From VRUE01 sp963807425 (GTDB taxonomy: Bacteria > Actinomycetota > Thermoleophilia > Solirubrobacterales > 70-9): DNA of 64,000 nt. Under the pieces are notes generated by a model. That model saw only the letters and a list, made by a program, of their open reading frames with translations. It made no database searches and had not been told where the DNA came from. Shown here piece after piece: positions 20,123-29,306 of the stretch (position 1 is its first letter; each line of letters begins with the position of its first letter). A program made the translations under genes and the position numbers. The stretch covers positions 280,791-344,790 of the forward strand of contig CAWEBZ010000006.1 in the NCBI GenBank assembly GCA_963807425.1, written 5' to 3'.

Positions 20123-21046
20123 CCGTCGGCGCGGGGGAGGGCGGCGATCTCGGCGTCGGCGCTGATCGCGCCGATCTCGTCTGGCAGCGCTGAGAGCTTG
20201 ACGTTGGAGACGAACTCGATCTGCTGCCCGAGCGGGCGGAAGAAGTTGTCGTAGTGGGTGGGGACGACGATGCCGGGGTCGAGGCGGGGGAGGATTCGCT
20301 TCCAGTAGTCGCGGGTGAAGTTGCGGCCGGCGACGCCGGCGAGGAAGACGTCGACCTCGCGCTCGCGGATCGCGATCGTCGATCAGGTTGGCGCTGCCCT
20401 GGTGGTAGAAGCGGAGGCCGGCGACCTTGATCGAGATCCCCCAGACCTGGCCGCAGCGATAGGCGGAGGGCGAGAGCGCGTCGAGGTGCTCGCAGGTGAG
20501 GTCGCCGTCGTAGGGGACGGCCAGCCCCAGCAACAGCTTCGAGTGGGCGCTGGGGGTGAAGCTGACCTCGAAAGGGCCCAGCTCGTAGGTCAAGTAGGGC
20601 TCGACCTCGACCGCCCGGTCGGCGAGCCCGTGCAGGCCCATCAGCGTGACCAGCGAGTCGGAGCCGAAGGCGCTGCAGTCGAAGCGGCGGGCGATCTCCG
20701 GGGCGTCGACCGCGTGGTCGAAGTGGGTGTGCCCGACGAGAACTCCGACCACCTTGCCGGAGGGATTGACGAAGCGGTCGAGGGCAGCCGGATCGGGCAG
20801 CGTTGGCCGGCGTCGCAGCAGATCGCCGAACGGAACCCGGGAGAGGTAGGGATCGACGAACAGCGTCTGGCCCTCGTAGCTGATCCGGTAGCCCGAGACC
20901 CCGAGCCATTCGAGCTCGAGGCCGGCGGGGAGGGAGAGCGGCTTTGCCTCCAGCTCGGCCAGCGCCTGGCTGTCGTCGCGTTCGCTGAAGCGCCTCATGG
21001 CCCGCGCCTTGGCGAGGCCTCCCAGGTGTCGCAGCGGGCCGGCCAT
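20119..21046 (-). CDS. MBL-fold metal-dependent hydrolase (one frameshift)
   Basis: A metallo-beta-lactamase fold protein of about 308 residues. LFVDPYLSR precedes the zinc-binding GHTHFDHAVD, then TPSAHSKLLLG. The frame breaks near 20385. The downstream frame supplies VDVFLAGVAGRNFTRDYW, a second-half His (VPTHYDNFF) and an end at PRADG. The layout resembles the UlaG/YcbT-type MBL hydrolases that act on lactones or phosphodiesters; the substrate is not deducible. It is 4 bp downstream of the SRPBCC gene on the same strand, so likely co-transcribed. Confidence 0.85.
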
Positions 21047-21050
21047 CGGT

Positions 21051-21587
21051 CTAGGCGCTCGCTGCCTGCCGCTCGGCCAGCCCCTTCAGGTTGAGCAGCT
21101 GCCGTCGCATCATCACCAGGTCTCCAGGAGGCCCGAGTAGGCGCAGCAACGGGCCGTGCGGCCAGCGCGGGTAGGCGACGAGCAGCTTGACCAGGATCCG
21201 CGATCGCCCCTCCCCGTGAGGATCCGAGCGATAGGTGCAGGCGACCCGGCCGAAGACCGGGCCACTGCTGAGCATTGTCAGCGAACGCCCCGGCTCGAAC
21301 TCGGTGAGGCGAAAGATCGTCTGGAAGCGCTGGCCTCGCTCCAGCCGCTCGAGTCCCGGCGTCAGGGTCTGGGGACTGCGCCGCCCGAAGTTGTCGAGCT
21401 TGTCGTAGCTATAGGGGGCGGCGCGGAGTTGGCAGAGCCAGCGGAAGGTGATGTCGGCGGGCGCGGCGACGTCGACGGCGCGGAACAAAGCATGGTCCGG
21501 AGGGTCGATCAAACGATCGCAGGGAAAGCGATCACCCCGCTCGGATGCGGTCGACCCCCAGTTCGCCACGGTCGAGGGCCAGAGCAT
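21051..21587 (-). CDS. SRPBCC (START-like) family protein
   Basis: 178 residues. The pattern VDVAAPADITFRWLCQLRAAPYSYDKLDNFGRRSPQ and FRLTEFEPGRSLTML fits the SRPBCC/polyketide-cyclase-like ligand-binding fold found in actinobacteria. No catalytic residue set can be assigned. It is the first gene of a minus-strand pair with the MBL hydrolase. Confidence 0.7.
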   Translation of the reverse strand: MLWPSTVANWGSTASERGDRFPCDRLIDPPDHALFRAVDVAAPADITFRWLCQLRAAPYSYDKLDNFGRRSPQTLTPGLERLERGQRFQTIFRLTEFEPGRSLTMLSSGPVFGRVACTYRSDPHGEGRSRILVKLLVAYPRWPHGPLLRLLGPPGDLVMMRRQLLNLKGLAERQAASA

Positions 21588-21598
21588 CTGCTTGCTCG

Positions 21599-22105
21599 CT
21601 AGGCGGTCTCGAGGGTGGTCGACAGCGCCGGCGAGGCGGACAGGGTCTGGAAGACGACGCAGTAGCGCTCGGTCAGCTTGAGCAGCGTCTCGAGCTGCTC
21701 CGGGTCGGCGTCGCTCTCCAGCTCGAAGCAGAGGCGAATCGCGGAGAAGCCGACCGGCGCGTCCCGGTCGACGGCGAGCGTCCCGCGGAAATCGAGCTCT
21801 CCCTCGGCGCGCACCTGTCCCGACTCGACCGAGATCCCCAGCGAGGTCGCGACCGCACGCAAGGTCACCCCGGCGCAGGCGACCAGCGCCTCGAGCAGCA
21901 TGTCGCCGGAGCAGAGCAGCGAGCCGTCGCCGCCCGACGCGGGGTGCAGGCCCGCGTCGGCAAGGGCGCGGCCGGTCTGCACCGAGCAGGAGACGCCTTC
22001 GCCAAGCGCGCCGCTGGCCGAGAGCGTCACTCGAGCAGCATCCGGCTCGTCCCGGTAGCGCTCCTTCAGTGGCGTCTGGATTGCCCGCAGCTCCTCGCGT
22101 TCCAC
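21599..22105 (-). CDS. OsmC family peroxidase-like protein
   Basis: 168 residues with the OsmC layout: GGDGSLLCSGDMLLEALVACAGVTL carries the first redox Cys on the long central helix, and ERYCVVFQTL carries the second. OsmC/Ohr proteins reduce organic hydroperoxides using this cysteine pair. It lies 12 bp upstream of the SRPBCC gene on the same strand and 50 bp from the divergent ABC-F gene. Confidence 0.87.
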   Translation of the reverse strand: MEREELRAIQTPLKERYRDEPDAARVTLSASGALGEGVSCSVQTGRALADAGLHPASGGDGSLLCSGDMLLEALVACAGVTLRAVATSLGISVESGQVRAEGELDFRGTLAVDRDAPVGFSAIRLCFELESDADPEQLETLLKLTERYCVVFQTLSASPALSTTLETA

Positions 22106-22155
22106 GGACGGGAGGTTACGCCCCGCGAGGGGAGGGACGACGTAGTGTCAGAGAC

Positions 22156-24067
22156 ATGGCAATCGCGACCGCGACGACCATCGACGTCCATGCCGGCGGC
22201 AAGCTGCTCTTCGCCGACGTCTCCTTCAAGCTCGAGCCACGCGAGCGGATGACGCTGTCGGGGCGAAACGGCGTCGGCAAGTCGACGCTGCTGCGGATCC
22301 TCGCCGGAGAACGCTCGCCGGATTCCGGCAGCCTCGTCGTCCAGAAAGGGGCCCGCGTCGCGCTGCACGACCAGCGCCCGCCGCGGGAATCCGGCGACCT
22401 CGCTCGGCGAGTACGTCTTCTCTGGGCGCACCGACATGCTCGAGACGGAGGCGGAGCTGGCGCGGCTCGAGGGTGAGATGGCGGGAGACGCCGACGAGGA
22501 GACGATGCGGGCCTACGCGTCCGCGCAGCAGCAGCTCGAAGCCGGCGGCGGCTACCGCTGGCGCGACGACGTTCTCGCCGTTCTCACCGGCCTCGGCTTT
22601 GGCACGGAGGCGACGAAGCGGCCCCTCTCGACCTTCTCCGGCGGCGAGCTGACCCGCGCCTCGCTCGCCCGGGCGCTGGCGACCCGGCCCGACCTGCTGC
22701 TGCTCGACGAGCCCACGAACCATCTCGACATCCCCTCGCTCGAGTGGCTGGAGAAATACCTCTGCGAGCTCGATGCCGCCGTCGTCCTCGTCGCCCACGA
22801 CCGCTGGTTCCTGGAGGCGGTCGGCACCTCGGTGCTGGAGCTGGAGGCTCAGCGCGGCCGCTTCTTCGCCGGCCCCTGGCACGCCTGGCGCAAGGAACAG
22901 GCGGCTCGCGAGATCGCCCGCGGCAAGGCGATCGAGCGCCAGCAGGCGGAGATCGAGCGGATGGAGCGCTTCGTCGAGCGCTTCCGCTATAAGGCGACGA
23001 AGGCGAAACAGGCGCAGTCGCGGCTGAAGCAGATCGACCGGATCAAGCGCGACGGGGTCAAGGCCGAACAGCGCGACCGTCGCAACCTGCGCTTCTCCTT
23101 CGTCACGCCGGAGCGGCCGGGTCAGGTCGTGCTGAAAGCGGTCAAGGCGACGATCGAGGTGCCGGGCCGCACCCTGCTCTCCGAGGCCGACCTCGAAGTC
23201 GAGCGGGGCGAGCACGTCGTCCTGGTCGGGCCCAACGGCGCCGGCAAGACGACGTTGATCGAGACGCTGGCGGGGCGCCGGGAGCCGGCATCCGGCTCGA
23301 TCCGGACCGGCCACAACGTCAAGGTCGGCTATCTCTCCCAGCACGCGGAGACGGCGGCGGGGGAGGGGACCGTGCTCGAGGCCGCACAGCGGCAGACCGG
23401 CCTCGCCGGCCCGAAGGCGCGCAAGCTGCTCGGCGGCTTCCTCTTCTCCGGCGCCGACGTGGAGAAGTCGCTGGACGACATCTCCGGCGGTGAGCAGCGC
23501 CGCCTCTCGCTGGCGATCCTCGTCGCCTCCGGCGCCAACGTCCTGATCCTCGACGAGCCGACCAATCACCTCGACGTCGAGAGCCGTGAGGCGCTCGAGG
23601 ACGCGCTCGGCGCCTTCGAGGGGGCGGTGGTCCTCGTCTCCCACGACCGGGCCCTGCTCGAGGCGGTCGGCAGCCGCACCCTGGTCTGCGAGGACGGCGA
23701 GCTGACCAGTCATCCGAGCGGATGGGCGGCTTACCAGCGCGAGCGCGACGAACGCGGAGCTGCCGCGTCGGCGGCTAAGGCCAGCGCCAAGCGGGCGAAG
23801 AACAATGGCGGCAAACAGCGCCGCTCGGGCGGATCGGCGAAGACCGCGGCTCGCAAGGCCACTCGCCTGGCGGAGCGGATCGAGGCCGCCGAGGCGGAGC
23901 TTCGCGGTCTCGAGGAGGAGCTGGCCGATCCGGCTGCCTGGTCGACCCCGGGCAAGGCCGAGAAGGCTGGCGAGCGGCACGAGGCCGCGAAGCGCAAGCT
24001 CGCCGAGCTCTACGAGCGGTGGGAAGAGGCCGAGCGCGCGGTCAGCGCAGGGGGCGATCCAGGCTGA
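22156..24067 (+). CDS. ABC-F family ATPase, Uup/EttA-like (one frameshift)
   Basis: Two ATPase domains in one chain and no membrane segment. NBD1 has GRNGVGKSTLLRILAG, FSGGELTRASLARAL and LLLDEPTNHLDI. NBD2 has GPNGAGKTTLIETLAG, ISGGEQRRLSLAI and LILDEPTNHLDV. An arginine/lysine-rich linker (AKQAQSRLKQIDRIKR) separates them, and a C-terminal coiled coil (RLAERIEAAEAELRGLEEELAD) resembles the Uup tail. The frame breaks once near 22395, between the ARVALHDQRPPRESGDL segment and LETEAELARLE. ABC-F proteins act on the ribosomal E-site. The last 26 bp overlap the convergent P450 gene. Confidence 0.92.
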
Positions 24068-25397
24068 CCCTGGTGCCCTTGCCGGGGGCGAGGGTGATGT
24101 TGCGGACCTTGACTCGCTCGGGCTCTGGGTCGGGAGCGCTGAGGTCGGCCCGCTCGAGGATCGTCCGCAGGATGACCCGCATCTCATATTCGGCGAAGGA
24201 GGCGCCGATGCAGCGCCGCACGCCGCCGCCGAACGGGATCCAGGCGTAGTTGTCCGCCTTGCCCTCGAGGAAGCGCTCCGGCCGGAACTCCCGCGGCTGC
24301 GGGAAGAGGTCCTCGCGGTAGTGCAGGCCGGCGATCGCCGCCATCACGAACGTCCCGGCCTCGAGCCGGTAGCCGCCGATCTCGGCCGGGGCGGTCAGCT
24401 TGCGCGCGACATCGAGGATCACCGGTCGCGCCCGCAGCGTCTCCTTCACGGTCGCGTCGAGGTAGTCGTCCTCGCCGGCGGCGATCGACTCGCGCAGCTT
24501 TTCCAGCACCCGCGGTGTGCGCAGCAGCCTCTCCATCGCCCAGGCCAAGCCCGTCGCGGTCGTCTCGTGCCCGGCCCCCAGAACGGTGACCAGCTCGTCG
24601 CGCAGCTCCTCGTCGCTCATCGAGCTGCCGTCATCGTGGCGAGCCTGCAGCAGCAGCGAGAGCACGTCGTCGCGCTCCTCGTCGCTCGCTTCGCTCTCGG
24701 CGCGGCGGATCGAGATCTCCTCGTAGATGAACTCGTCGAGTGCCTCGCGGGCGCGCAGGAAGCGGGTCCAGGGGCTCCAGCGGCCGAGGTCGCGGCGCAG
24801 CGCCGGGAAGGCGGTGATCAGGTTGACTCGCTTGGAGAACTCGTCGATCAGCCGCTCGAAGCGGATCAGCCGGTCCTCGTCGTGGACGCCGAAGACGGCC
24901 CGCATGATCACCGCCAGGGTGATCCGCTGGGTGTGGGGGCGCAGCGCGAATGGCTCGCCGACCGGCCAGCTCTCCATCTCCCGCAGCGTGATCTCGCGCA
25001 TCAGCTCGCCGTAGTGGCGGATCTGCTCGCCATGGAAGGGCGGCAGCAGCAGCTTGCGCTGCTGCATGTGCGGGGCGTCGTCGAGGGTCAGCACCGAGTT
25101 CGGCCCCAGCGCCGGCTCCAGCACCGTCGCGTTCGCCTCGCCGGCGTGGAACTGGGCGGGGGAGCCGGTGAACATCGCTTTGACCAGCTCCGGGCTGGCG
25201 ACGTAGACGGCGCGGCCGAAGTAGGGGAAGGAGATCGTGAAGATGTCGCCGTAACGCCGCTGGGCGGCGATCAGGAAGCCAAGCGGGTCGCGTACGTAGC
25301 GCAGCGCCTGGACCACTGCCGGGGCCTTCGAGCCGGGCGGGCGAGAGAGGGCCGCGGCGCTGCGAGACCGGGGCCGGGGGATCGTTGCCTGCTCCAT
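24042..25397 (-). CDS. Cytochrome P450
   Basis: 451 residues with all landmark motifs: the I-helix oxygen-binding GAGHETTATGLAW, the K-helix ExxR (KETLRARP), and the heme ligand loop FGGGVRRCIGASF with the axial Cys. There is no membrane anchor and no fused reductase, so it depends on separate ferredoxin partners that are not visible nearby. The substrate is unknown; the overall pattern is like CYP110/CYP135-type actinobacterial P450s. The 3' end overlaps the ABC-F gene by 26 bp. It lies 43 bp downstream of purU on the same strand. Confidence 0.94.
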   Translation of the reverse strand: MEQATIPRPRSRSAAALSRPPGSKAPAVVQALRYVRDPLGFLIAAQRRYGDIFTISFPYFGRAVYVASPELVKAMFTGSPAQFHAGEANATVLEPALGPNSVLTLDDAPHMQQRKLLLPPFHGEQIRHYGELMREITLREMESWPVGEPFALRPHTQRITLAVIMRAVFGVHDEDRLIRFERLIDEFSKRVNLITAFPALRRDLGRWSPWTRFLRAREALDEFIYEEISIRRAESEASDEERDDVLSLLLQARHDDGSSMSDEELRDELVTVLGAGHETTATGLAWAMERLLRTPRVLEKLRESIAAGEDDYLDATVKETLRARPVILDVARKLTAPAEIGGYRLEAGTFVMAAIAGLHYREDLFPQPREFRPERFLEGKADNYAWIPFGGGVRRCIGASFAEYEMRVILRTILERADLSAPDPEPERVKVRNITLAPGKGTRVSLDRPLR

Positions 25398-25440
25398 CTA
25401 CCGGGACCTTACGACAAAACTGGCCAGCCAGCCAATGACA

Positions 25441-26300
25441 TCAGAAGACGATCGTGCGGTCGCCGTCGAGAAGGACGCGGTCGTCGAGGTGGGCCTTGAC
25501 CGCGCGGGAGAGGACGAGGCGCTCGACGTCACGCCCGATCTGCATCAGGTCGCCGACCTCGTCGCGGTGGCTGACCCGGGTCACGTCCTGGTCGATGATC
25601 GGCCCGGCGTCGAGCTCCTCGGTGACGTAGTGGGCGGTCGCGCCGATCAGCTTGACCCCGCGCTCGTGGGCGCGGCGGTAGGGGTCGGCACCGACGAAGG
25701 CGGGCAGGAAGCTGTGGTGGATGTTGATCGCGGGCGCGCCCAGCCGGCGCAGGAACTCACCCGAGAGGATCTGCATGTAGCGGGCGAGGACGAGCAGGTC
25801 GATGCCCTCGAGCAGCTTCAGCACTTGCTCCTCTGCCGCCTCGCTCTCGCTGCGCTCGACCGGCACGTGATGGAAAGGGAGCCCGAGCGACTCGACCTGG
25901 CCGGCGTGGTCGGGGTGGTTGGAGATCACGGCGACGACGTCGGCACCGAGCTCGTCGCTGCGCCAGCGCCAGAGCAGGTCGGAGAGGCAGTGGTCTTCGC
26001 GCGAGACCATGATCGCGATCCGCTTGCGCTCACTCGACTCGGCGAAGCGGTGCTCCATCTCGAACGGCGCCGCGATCTCTGCCGCGAAGCGAGTTTGGAT
26101 CTCGTCGCGCCGCTCCGCGGGGACGGCGTCGAACGCCATCCGCATGAAGAAGCGACCCTCGTCGCTCGAGTGCTGGTCCGCATCGAGGATGTTGAGGCCG
26201 GCGTCGGCGAGGAAGCCGCTGACCGCGGCGATCAGTCCCGGCCGGTCCGGGCAGGCGAGCAGCAGCCGCGTTGTCGGGGTCTCGGCGATGCGGGAATCAT
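25441..26300 (-). CDS. purU: Formyltetrahydrofolate deformylase (start obscured)
   Basis: An N-terminal ACT domain (TTRLLLACPDRPGLIAAVSGFLADAGLNI) precedes a formyltransferase-fold hydrolase domain with NHPDHAGQVESLGLPFHHVPV, LLVLARYMQILS, INIHHSFLPAF and GATAHYVTEELDAGPIIDQD. The catalytic Asn/His/Asp set of PurU is thereby present. It releases formate from 10-formyl-THF to balance one-carbon pools. The domain frame has no ATG/GTG/TTG close to the ACT domain. ATG 26300 is in another frame, so a single-base error between about 26265 and 26298 is likely and the 5' boundary is approximate. Divergent from the methyltransferase with a gap of about 28 bp. Confidence 0.87.
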
Positions 26301-26328
26301 GCCGCTGTTTGTCTAGTCTGCATGCACG

Positions 26329-27372
26329 ATGCGGATCACGGCTGCGCCCGACGGGCTGATCGAGCGGATCGGCCTGCTCTTCAACCAGGTGCCGACGCCG
26401 ATCGGCGAGGCGATGTTCGGGATGCCGGTTGCCCGTTCGCTGCAGGTCGCCCAGCGCACCGGGATGCTCGAGGCGCTGGCGGAGGGACCGCGCGAGCCGA
26501 CCGAGCTCGCCGAACACCTCGGTCTGAAACCGCAGGGGACCGAGCTGGTCCTCGACGTGATCGCCTCACTCGGGCATATCGAGCTGCGCGCCGACGGCCG
26601 CTATGAGATGACCACCCGGGCGCGGCGCTGGCTCGATCCCAACTCCGATCACTACGTCGGCGACTTCCTCGCCGACACCGGCGAATACTGGCAGTGGTGG
26701 CAGGGCCTCGAGGACCTGGTCCGCGATGGTCGCCATGCCGAGCTGCATGACAGGCCGGCCGACGATCCCTACTGGGGTTCCTACATCCGCGGCCAGTACC
26801 AGATCGCCCGCCTCTCCAGCGACGAGGTGGCGAAGGCCGTGCCGCTGCCCGCCAACGCCCACTCGCTGCTCGACGTCGCCGGCGCGCATGGCGAGTTCTC
26901 GATGGCGCTCTGCCGCCGCCACCCCGGCTTGAAGGCGACGATCGTCGACCTTCCCGGCAGCGCCCGCATCGGCCGCGAGATCGTCTCCGGGGCGGGGATG
27001 GTCGACCGCGTCCAGCACGTCGAGGGCGACATGTTCGAGGCGGATCTCGGCGGCCTTCATGACGGCGCCCTCTGCTTCAACATCGTCCACCACCTGACTC
27101 CTGAGCAGGCCCGTGAGCTGTTCGCCCGCATCCGCGCGGTCCTGCGCCCGGGCGCACCGCTCTGCATCCTCGAGCTCTACGACCGCCCCGAGGGTCAGAA
27201 ACCGAACTCCGGCTCGATCCTCGGCCTCTTCTTCCACCTCACCTCCGGCGCCGACACCTATACGACTGAGCAGGTCTCGGCCTGGCTCGCGGAATCGGGC
27301 TTCGGCTCCGCCCACAAGGACACCTTCCGCACGCTGCCCAGCTTGGCGATGCTCAGCGCCAAGGCCGTCTGA
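26329..27372 (+). CDS. SAM-dependent O-methyltransferase with N-terminal dimerisation domain
   Basis: 347 residues. A winged-helix dimerisation region (about 30-100: VARSLQVAQRTGMLEALAEGPREPTELAEHLGLK) precedes a Rossmann methyltransferase domain with LLDVAGAHGEFSMALCRRHPGLKATIVDLP, EGDMFE and FNIVHHLTPEQARELFARIRAVLRPGAPLCI. This is the plant-type class II O-methyltransferase / DmpM-like architecture of small-molecule methyltransferases. The substrate is unknown. The P450 two genes away might act in the same pathway, but they are on opposite strands. Confidence 0.88.
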   Translation: MRITAAPDGLIERIGLLFNQVPTPIGEAMFGMPVARSLQVAQRTGMLEALAEGPREPTELAEHLGLKPQGTELVLDVIASLGHIELRADGRYEMTTRARRWLDPNSDHYVGDFLADTGEYWQWWQGLEDLVRDGRHAELHDRPADDPYWGSYIRGQYQIARLSSDEVAKAVPLPANAHSLLDVAGAHGEFSMALCRRHPGLKATIVDLPGSARIGREIVSGAGMVDRVQHVEGDMFEADLGGLHDGALCFNIVHHLTPEQARELFARIRAVLRPGAPLCILELYDRPEGQKPNSGSILGLFFHLTSGADTYTTEQVSAWLAESGFGSAHKDTFRTLPSLAMLSAKAV

Positions 27373-27485
27373 GCGCCGTCCAGCGGCGCAAGATGCAATT
27401 CACCTCTGCTCGTCAGCAGGAGATTCGTGCCTGAGCTCGTAGCGATCGGCTCTTTCGCACGGCGATATGTGACGCCGGTCACCTT

Positions 27486-28010
27486 GTGGCGACGCGAACC
27501 TCGCCACGGTTCCGCGTCGTGCTCACAAAACGCACATATATCGTCCCTGTCCTCATCGCCTGTATCGCCTTCCCGGCGGCGGCTCTCGCCGCGACGGGCG
27601 ACGACTCCCCGCCGGCCAGGATCGGCCTGGCGGACGCGAAGCCGGCCAAGATCTCCGTTCTGCATCGGCCGGTCGCGAGCTTCCGCAAAACGATCCGGGT
27701 AACGGTCGCCCGGATCGAGCAAGCCCGCCGCGCCAGGCTTCGCCGCGAACGCCGCGAGCTCTACGCATCGCTTCCAGAAGGCGTCTCGCAGTCCACCCTC
27801 GACGCGATCGCGGTCTGCGAGTCTGGCGGCGATCCAACCGTCGTCTCCTCGGACGGCAGCTACCGCGGCAAGTACCAGTTCTCCTTCGAAACCTGGGCCT
27901 CGGTCGGCGGCAGCGGCGATCCCGCGGAAGCTCCCGAGCAAGAGCAGGATTACCGTGCAGCTCTTCTCTACGCCCAGTCCGGCTCCAGCCCTTGGCCCGT
28001 CTGCGGCTGA
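27486..28010 (+). CDS. Secreted Rpf-like transglycosylase
   Basis: 174 residues starting at GTG 27486. A signal peptide (YIVPVLIACIAFPAAALA) is followed by a basic helical linker. A C-terminal Rpf/transglycosylase-like core of about 75 residues follows: LDAIAVCESGGDPTVVSSDGSY, RGKYQFSFETWASVGG, and a terminal YAQSGSSPWPVCG. The catalytic Glu is in CESGG and a disulfide is likely between CESGG and the final VCG. Such resuscitation-promoting-factor relatives cleave peptidoglycan glycan strands outside the cell. The 3' side holds a very long inverted repeat. Confidence 0.9.
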   Translation: MATRTSPRFRVVLTKRTYIVPVLIACIAFPAAALAATGDDSPPARIGLADAKPAKISVLHRPVASFRKTIRVTVARIEQARRARLRRERRELYASLPEGVSQSTLDAIAVCESGGDPTVVSSDGSYRGKYQFSFETWASVGGSGDPAEAPEQEQDYRAALLYAQSGSSPWPVCG

Positions 28011-28019
28011 ACTCTTAGA

Positions 28020-28129
28020 GAGGCACCGGGTGCCGCTCCCCGCGGCTTGTACTTTTTCGGCATTCCAATTGCGGCCAGCCGCTGCGGTCCCACCGAAAAA
28101 GTTGAGCGGGGAGTGGTGCCCGGTGCCTC
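28020..28129 (+). repeat. Long imperfect inverted repeat (about 110 nt)
   Basis: The left arm begins GAGGCACCGGG at 28020 and ends ACTTTTTCGG at 28060. The right arm runs 28093-28129 as its near reverse complement (CCGAAAAAGT to CCCGGTGCCTC), with small internal differences. The loop itself contains a perfect GCGGC-CA-GCCGC hairpin (about 28071-28082). It sits between the Rpf-like gene and the HD-domain gene. It may be a terminator, a structured leader of the HD gene (ATG 28146) or a miniature mobile repeat. Confidence 0.8.
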
Positions 28130-28145
28130 CCCTACGATCCGGGCC

Positions 28146-28991
28146 ATGAGCGAGGCAGTCCCTACTCCGGATCCGAAGGGACCGACTCGTAAGCCCCCTC
28201 GCGAGGCAATTGCTGAGGCGAAAGTTCGTGCGCCCACCCGCGGCAACCGCAAGCTGGAGGGCTTCCTCGAGGCGGTGAACGAGGACGAGCAGGTGCGCGC
28301 CTGGTGGTACATGGCACAAATCCACGCCGAGCGGCTGGGGATGTCCGACCACTCCTGGGTCCACACCCAGATCGTCCTCAACATCGCCCTGCGGCTGTTG
28401 CGCCTGCTGGTCAAGGCCGGCGTCGAGCCGGCCGTCGTCGCCGACCACGGGATGTCAGCGCGGGACGCCGAGGTCGTCGTCGCCGGCGGCGCTCTGCTGC
28501 ACGACGTCGGCATGTCGATCCATCGAGCCGACCACGAGGCCTACAGCCTCTTCCTCGCCAGTGGTGCACTCGAACGCCTGCTCGCGGACTCCTATCGCCA
28601 GCCCGAGCGGACGATCGTCGCCGCCGAGATCCTGCACGCGATCATCGGCCACCGCCGCCGCGGCGAGCCCTACACGCTCGAGGCAGGGGTCGTGAGGGTC
28701 GCCGACGCGCTCGACATGGCGCAGGGGCGGACCCGGCTGCCGCTAGAAGCGGGTCAGGAGGGGATCCACTCGATCTCCGCTGCGGCGATCGACGAGGTGC
28801 GGATCGAGGCGGGCGAGGAGCGCCCGGTGAGGATCGAGATCGAGCTCAACAACTCGGCCGGCATCTTTCAGGTCGACGACCTGCTGGCGACGAAGATCCG
28901 CGGCACGCCCCTGGAGGGCAAGATCGAGGTCGTCGCGAAGATCGAGGGCGAGAGCGAGAAGCGGCTGCTCAGTGGCTTTCGGCTCGACTGA
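28146..28991 (+). CDS. HD-domain phosphohydrolase
   Basis: 281 residues from ATG 28146. The HD motif series is visible: a first His in MSDHSWVHTQIVLN, the HD pair in AGGALLHDVGMSIHRADHE, further histidines in EILHAIIGHRRR, and an Asp in VVRVADALDMAQGR. HD proteins hydrolyse nucleotides or cyclic nucleotides; the residue pattern resembles archaeal/actinobacterial HD phosphohydrolases of unknown substrate. Convergent with the small membrane-protein gene after 3 bp. Confidence 0.87.
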   Translation: MSEAVPTPDPKGPTRKPPREAIAEAKVRAPTRGNRKLEGFLEAVNEDEQVRAWWYMAQIHAERLGMSDHSWVHTQIVLNIALRLLRLLVKAGVEPAVVADHGMSARDAEVVVAGGALLHDVGMSIHRADHEAYSLFLASGALERLLADSYRQPERTIVAAEILHAIIGHRRRGEPYTLEAGVVRVADALDMAQGRTRLPLEAGQEGIHSISAAAIDEVRIEAGEERPVRIEIELNNSAGIFQVDDLLATKIRGTPLEGKIEVVAKIEGESEKRLLSGFRLD

Positions 28992-28994
28992 GGC

Positions 28995-29252
28995 TCAGCC
29001 GAAGCGATCTAGGTCGTAGCGGCGCATTTCCTTGCGCTTCTCCAGTCTGCTTTGGATCAGCGACATCACGATCACCAAGATCGCGAAGAAGGCGATTACG
29101 CCGAAGCAGAAGAAGGTGACGGTCTTGTCCGTCGTCGGGCCGGCAAGGCCGACGCCGTTCTCGGCCAGCGCCGCCGGTGCGGCGACCAGCATCGAGAGCA
29201 GCGCCGCGCAAACGACCAACGCGATTCGGCTGCGGCGCGAGATGACCTTCAC
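28995..29252 (-). CDS. Small membrane protein, unknown function
   Basis: 85 residues. A signal-like N-terminal hydrophobic segment (IALVVCAALLSMLVAAPAALA) is followed by a short polar stretch, one further transmembrane helix (VTFFCFGVIAFFAILVIVMSL) and a charged cytosolic tail (QSRLEKRKEMRRYDLDRFG). No family is recognised. It lies 54 bp downstream of uppP on the same strand and may be co-transcribed with it. Confidence 0.75.
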   Translation of the reverse strand: MKVISRRSRIALVVCAALLSMLVAAPAALAENGVGLAGPTTDKTVTFFCFGVIAFFAILVIVMSLIQSRLEKRKEMRRYDLDRFG

Positions 29253-29306
29253 GCTGGGGAATCTAGCGCAACCAGCCGATACCTCTCCTCGCTGCTGTGC
29301 GGCAGC

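Noticed and set aside
27373..27485. Riboswitch ahead of the Rpf-like gene
   Set aside because: Rpf genes are often under c-di-AMP riboswitches, but I could not match the conserved elements in this 113-bp gap.
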